A stretch of DNA of 64,000 bases from Roseomonas sp. (lineage in GTDB: Bacteria > Pseudomonadota > Alphaproteobacteria > Acetobacterales > Acetobacteraceae): positions 1 through 64,000 of the forward strand of contig JADCGA010000010.1 of NCBI GenBank assembly GCA_020249265.1, written 5' to 3'. Below, one piece after another: positions 62,457 to 64,000 of the stretch; position 1 is the first letter of the stretch; each line of letters begins with the position of its first letter. The notes beneath the pieces were generated by a model. That model saw only the letters and a program-made list of their open reading frames with translations, was not told the DNA's origin and did no database searches. Position numbers and translations under genes: made by a program.

Positions 62457-63607
62457 TGCGTATCGCGGCGCTTGATTTTCTCGGTGTGAATGTCACGCCT
62501 AAGACCAATTGGTGCTTCGTGTTGCTGCGCCTGGAAGATGGCCGCACAGGCATTGGGGAAATCACGCTTTCGGATCATGAAGCGTTATTGGCGGTGGAAG
62601 TCACGCGGCTGTCAGCCGCGCTGAAAGGCCAGGATGCCAGCGCGCGCAATCGGCTTGCGCGCGTCTTGCCCCATGCCCCGGCGGGGCTTGTCGCGCATGC
62701 TGTGATTTCGGGGCTGGAACAGGCGCTGTGGGATGTGGCGAGCCAGGAAGCCGGGCGACCCATTCACACCATGTTGGGCGGCGCCTTGCGCGATGCTGTG
62801 CCGCTTTATGCCAATATCAATCGCGGGGTGGCACCGCGCACGCCCGCGGGTTTTGCCGATGCGGCAAAGCGCGCGGTGGCGGCCGGCTTTCGCGCCGTGA
62901 AACTCGCCCCTTTTGAGCCCATGGTCTGGGAAGATGCGGCCAACCCTACGCAACGCGCCGCCTATGCTGACGGTCTCGCGCGTATTGCCGCTGTGCGCGA
63001 TGCGGTGGGCAGTGCGATTGATGTCATGGTGGATGCGCATTGGCGCTTTTCACCAGGCGGCGCGGCAGGGCTGATCCGCGATGTTGCGCCCTTCAACCTG
63101 TTCTGGCTGGAATGCCCGGTGGCCGAGGCCAATCACGCGGCCATCGCGCGGTTGCGCAGCATGGCGAATGATCGCAGCATGCGGCTTGCGGGTGCGGAAA
63201 CGCTGGCCGGCCTTGGCGCCTATCGCCGTATCATTGAAGCGGGCTGTTATGATGTGCTGATGCCAGACATCAAATATGCCGGCGGGCATGAGGAAATTCG
63301 GCGCATCGCCGCACTCGCGCAAACTGCGGGTATTGAGATCGCGCCGCATAACCCAACCGGCCCAATCTGCCATGCGCATTCGGTGCATCTTTGCGCGACG
63401 CTTCCCAATCTTTTGCCGCTGGAAGTTCAATTCGGCGAAACGGAGCGTTTCTTCACCATGATCCATGGCCACGATCTGCGCTTTCAGCACGGTAGCGCCA
63501 GCCTGCCGCAAGCGCCGGGGCTTGGCGTGCAACTGGATGAAGCCAGCGCGCAGCTTTCACCCTGGCAGCCCATGGCGCAGCCCTGGCTGGACCCGAGGCT
63601 CGGCTGA
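62456..63607 (+). CDS. Mandelate racemase/muconate lactonizing enzyme family protein
   Basis: A 383-residue enolase-superfamily protein from ATG 62456. The barrel has Lys149 (VKLAP), metal ligands Asp193 (DAHW), Glu219 (WLECP) and Glu248 (AETL), the DIKYAGG motif with Asp271 and Lys273, and His298 (APHNP). Substrate, probably an acid sugar or dicarboxylate, is unknown. It is coupled by one-base overlaps to the GDPD upstream and to the EamA gene downstream. Confidence 0.88.
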   Translation: MRIAALDFLGVNVTPKTNWCFVLLRLEDGRTGIGEITLSDHEALLAVEVTRLSAALKGQDASARNRLARVLPHAPAGLVAHAVISGLEQALWDVASQEAGRPIHTMLGGALRDAVPLYANINRGVAPRTPAGFADAAKRAVAAGFRAVKLAPFEPMVWEDAANPTQRAAYADGLARIAAVRDAVGSAIDVMVDAHWRFSPGGAAGLIRDVAPFNLFWLECPVAEANHAAIARLRSMANDRSMRLAGAETLAGLGAYRRIIEAGCYDVLMPDIKYAGGHEEIRRIAALAQTAGIEIAPHNPTGPICHAHSVHLCATLPNLLPLEVQFGETERFFTMIHGHDLRFQHGSASLPQAPGLGVQLDEASAQLSPWQPMAQPWLDPRLG

Positions 63608-64000
63608 TGCCGCTTTGGGTCGCCGCCACCGTCACCGCCGCGCTGTTTCAAACCTGGCGCACGGCGCTTCAGCAAAGGCTGCGCGGGCAGCTTTCGGTCA
63701 ATGCGGCTGCCGTGGTGCGCTATCTTTATGGCGTGCCCGTCGGGCTGCTGCTGGTCGGGCTATATTTGCTGATTTTTGGCGGCGCGCTATCCACGCCAAC
63801 GCCGATGTTCTTCCTCTACGCTGCACTGGGTGGCCTTGGGCAGATCATCGGCACCAATCTGCTGATCATGTCCTTCGCGCATCGCGGCTTCGCGGTTGGC
63901 ACGGCTTACGCCAAGACCGAAGCGGTGCAAGCGGCCTTTCTGGCCCTGTTGCTGCTGGGTGAGAATTTCGCGCCACTCGCCTGGGCGGGCATTGCAGTCT
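63607..64000 (+). CDS. EamA/DMT-family transporter, 5' part
   Basis: From ATG 63607, overlapping the previous stop by one base, a hydrophobic protein starts with VAATVTAALFQTWRTALQQR, followed by hydrophobic segments (FFLYAALGGLGQIIGTNLLI) and an EamA pattern. At least 131 residues are read before the window edge. It is probably the export or import gene of the BKACE operon. Confidence 0.8.
   Translation, partial: MPLWVAATVTAALFQTWRTALQQRLRGQLSVNAAAVVRYLYGVPVGLLLVGLYLLIFGGALSTPTPMFFLYAALGGLGQIIGTNLLIMSFAHRGFAVGTAYAKTEAVQAAFLALLLLGENFAPLAWAGIAV

Noticed and set aside
1-64000. CRISPR arrays
   Set aside because: No regularly spaced direct repeats were seen; the GGGGTGC cluster is irregular and inverted.

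Overview
The window is high-GC DNA from an alphaproteobacterium, most likely an Acetobacteraceae (Roseomonas-like) chromosome. The evidence is FlbT/FlaF flagellin regulators, many Bug-type solute receptors, TyrS divergent from AnmK, a CysN/CysC fusion, and a GAAC-N7-GAAC (reverse GTTC-N7-GTTC) SOS box of the alphaproteobacterial LexA type. The taxonomic placement is inference; no rRNA or marker phylogeny was possible.

Region 1 (1-13690) is accessory DNA. A leftward phage-like operon (RecA/Sak4-type ATPase plus unknown proteins) and a small sigma-like gene face a rightward ImmA/IrrE metalloprotease-XRE pair. The gap between them holds about nine GGGGTGC motifs and a LexA-type box. Next comes a translationally coupled cassette (small protein, DUF2924, serine recombinase, HTH-like protein), then a two-gene restriction-modification system: a type III-like beta-class Mod with an unusual N-terminus and a BPTD_3080-type helicase-nuclease. 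The region ends at tRNA-Glu(TTC).

Region 2 (13700-23700) is core genome: thiE, grpE, murJ, an MFS transporter, tyrS/anmK, a DCC protein, DUF192, a histone-deacetylase-like hydrolase and an OmpA-family porin.

Region 3 (23700-34900) mixes decay and metabolism. An IS630 transposase remnant is split by a palindromic MITE-like element and abuts the frameshifted tail of a lost Bug receptor. Three intact Bug receptors (two of them tandem paralogues), a class-III aminotransferase, a GST, a rhodanese-DUF2892 protein, a lysR-trxB operon and an Lrp regulator follow.

Region 4 (34900-43650) carries cytochrome b561, flaF-flbT, two flagellins sharing a bipartite upstream element at identical spacing, efp, an IS1182/IS110 chimeric remnant beside an RTX protein, DUF3237, and a 5'-truncated amino-acid permease pseudogene.

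Region 5 (43650-64000) is metabolic: NUDIX, nitroreductase, NDP-forming acyl-CoA synthetase, SDR, a complete nitrate/sulfonate/taurine-type ABC importer, GNAT, glcDE without glcF, cysD-cysNC, a second SDR, a ketopantoate reductase-like protein, and a tightly packed operon of BKACE, a TPP enzyme, GDPD, an enolase-superfamily enzyme and an EamA transporter that runs off the right edge.
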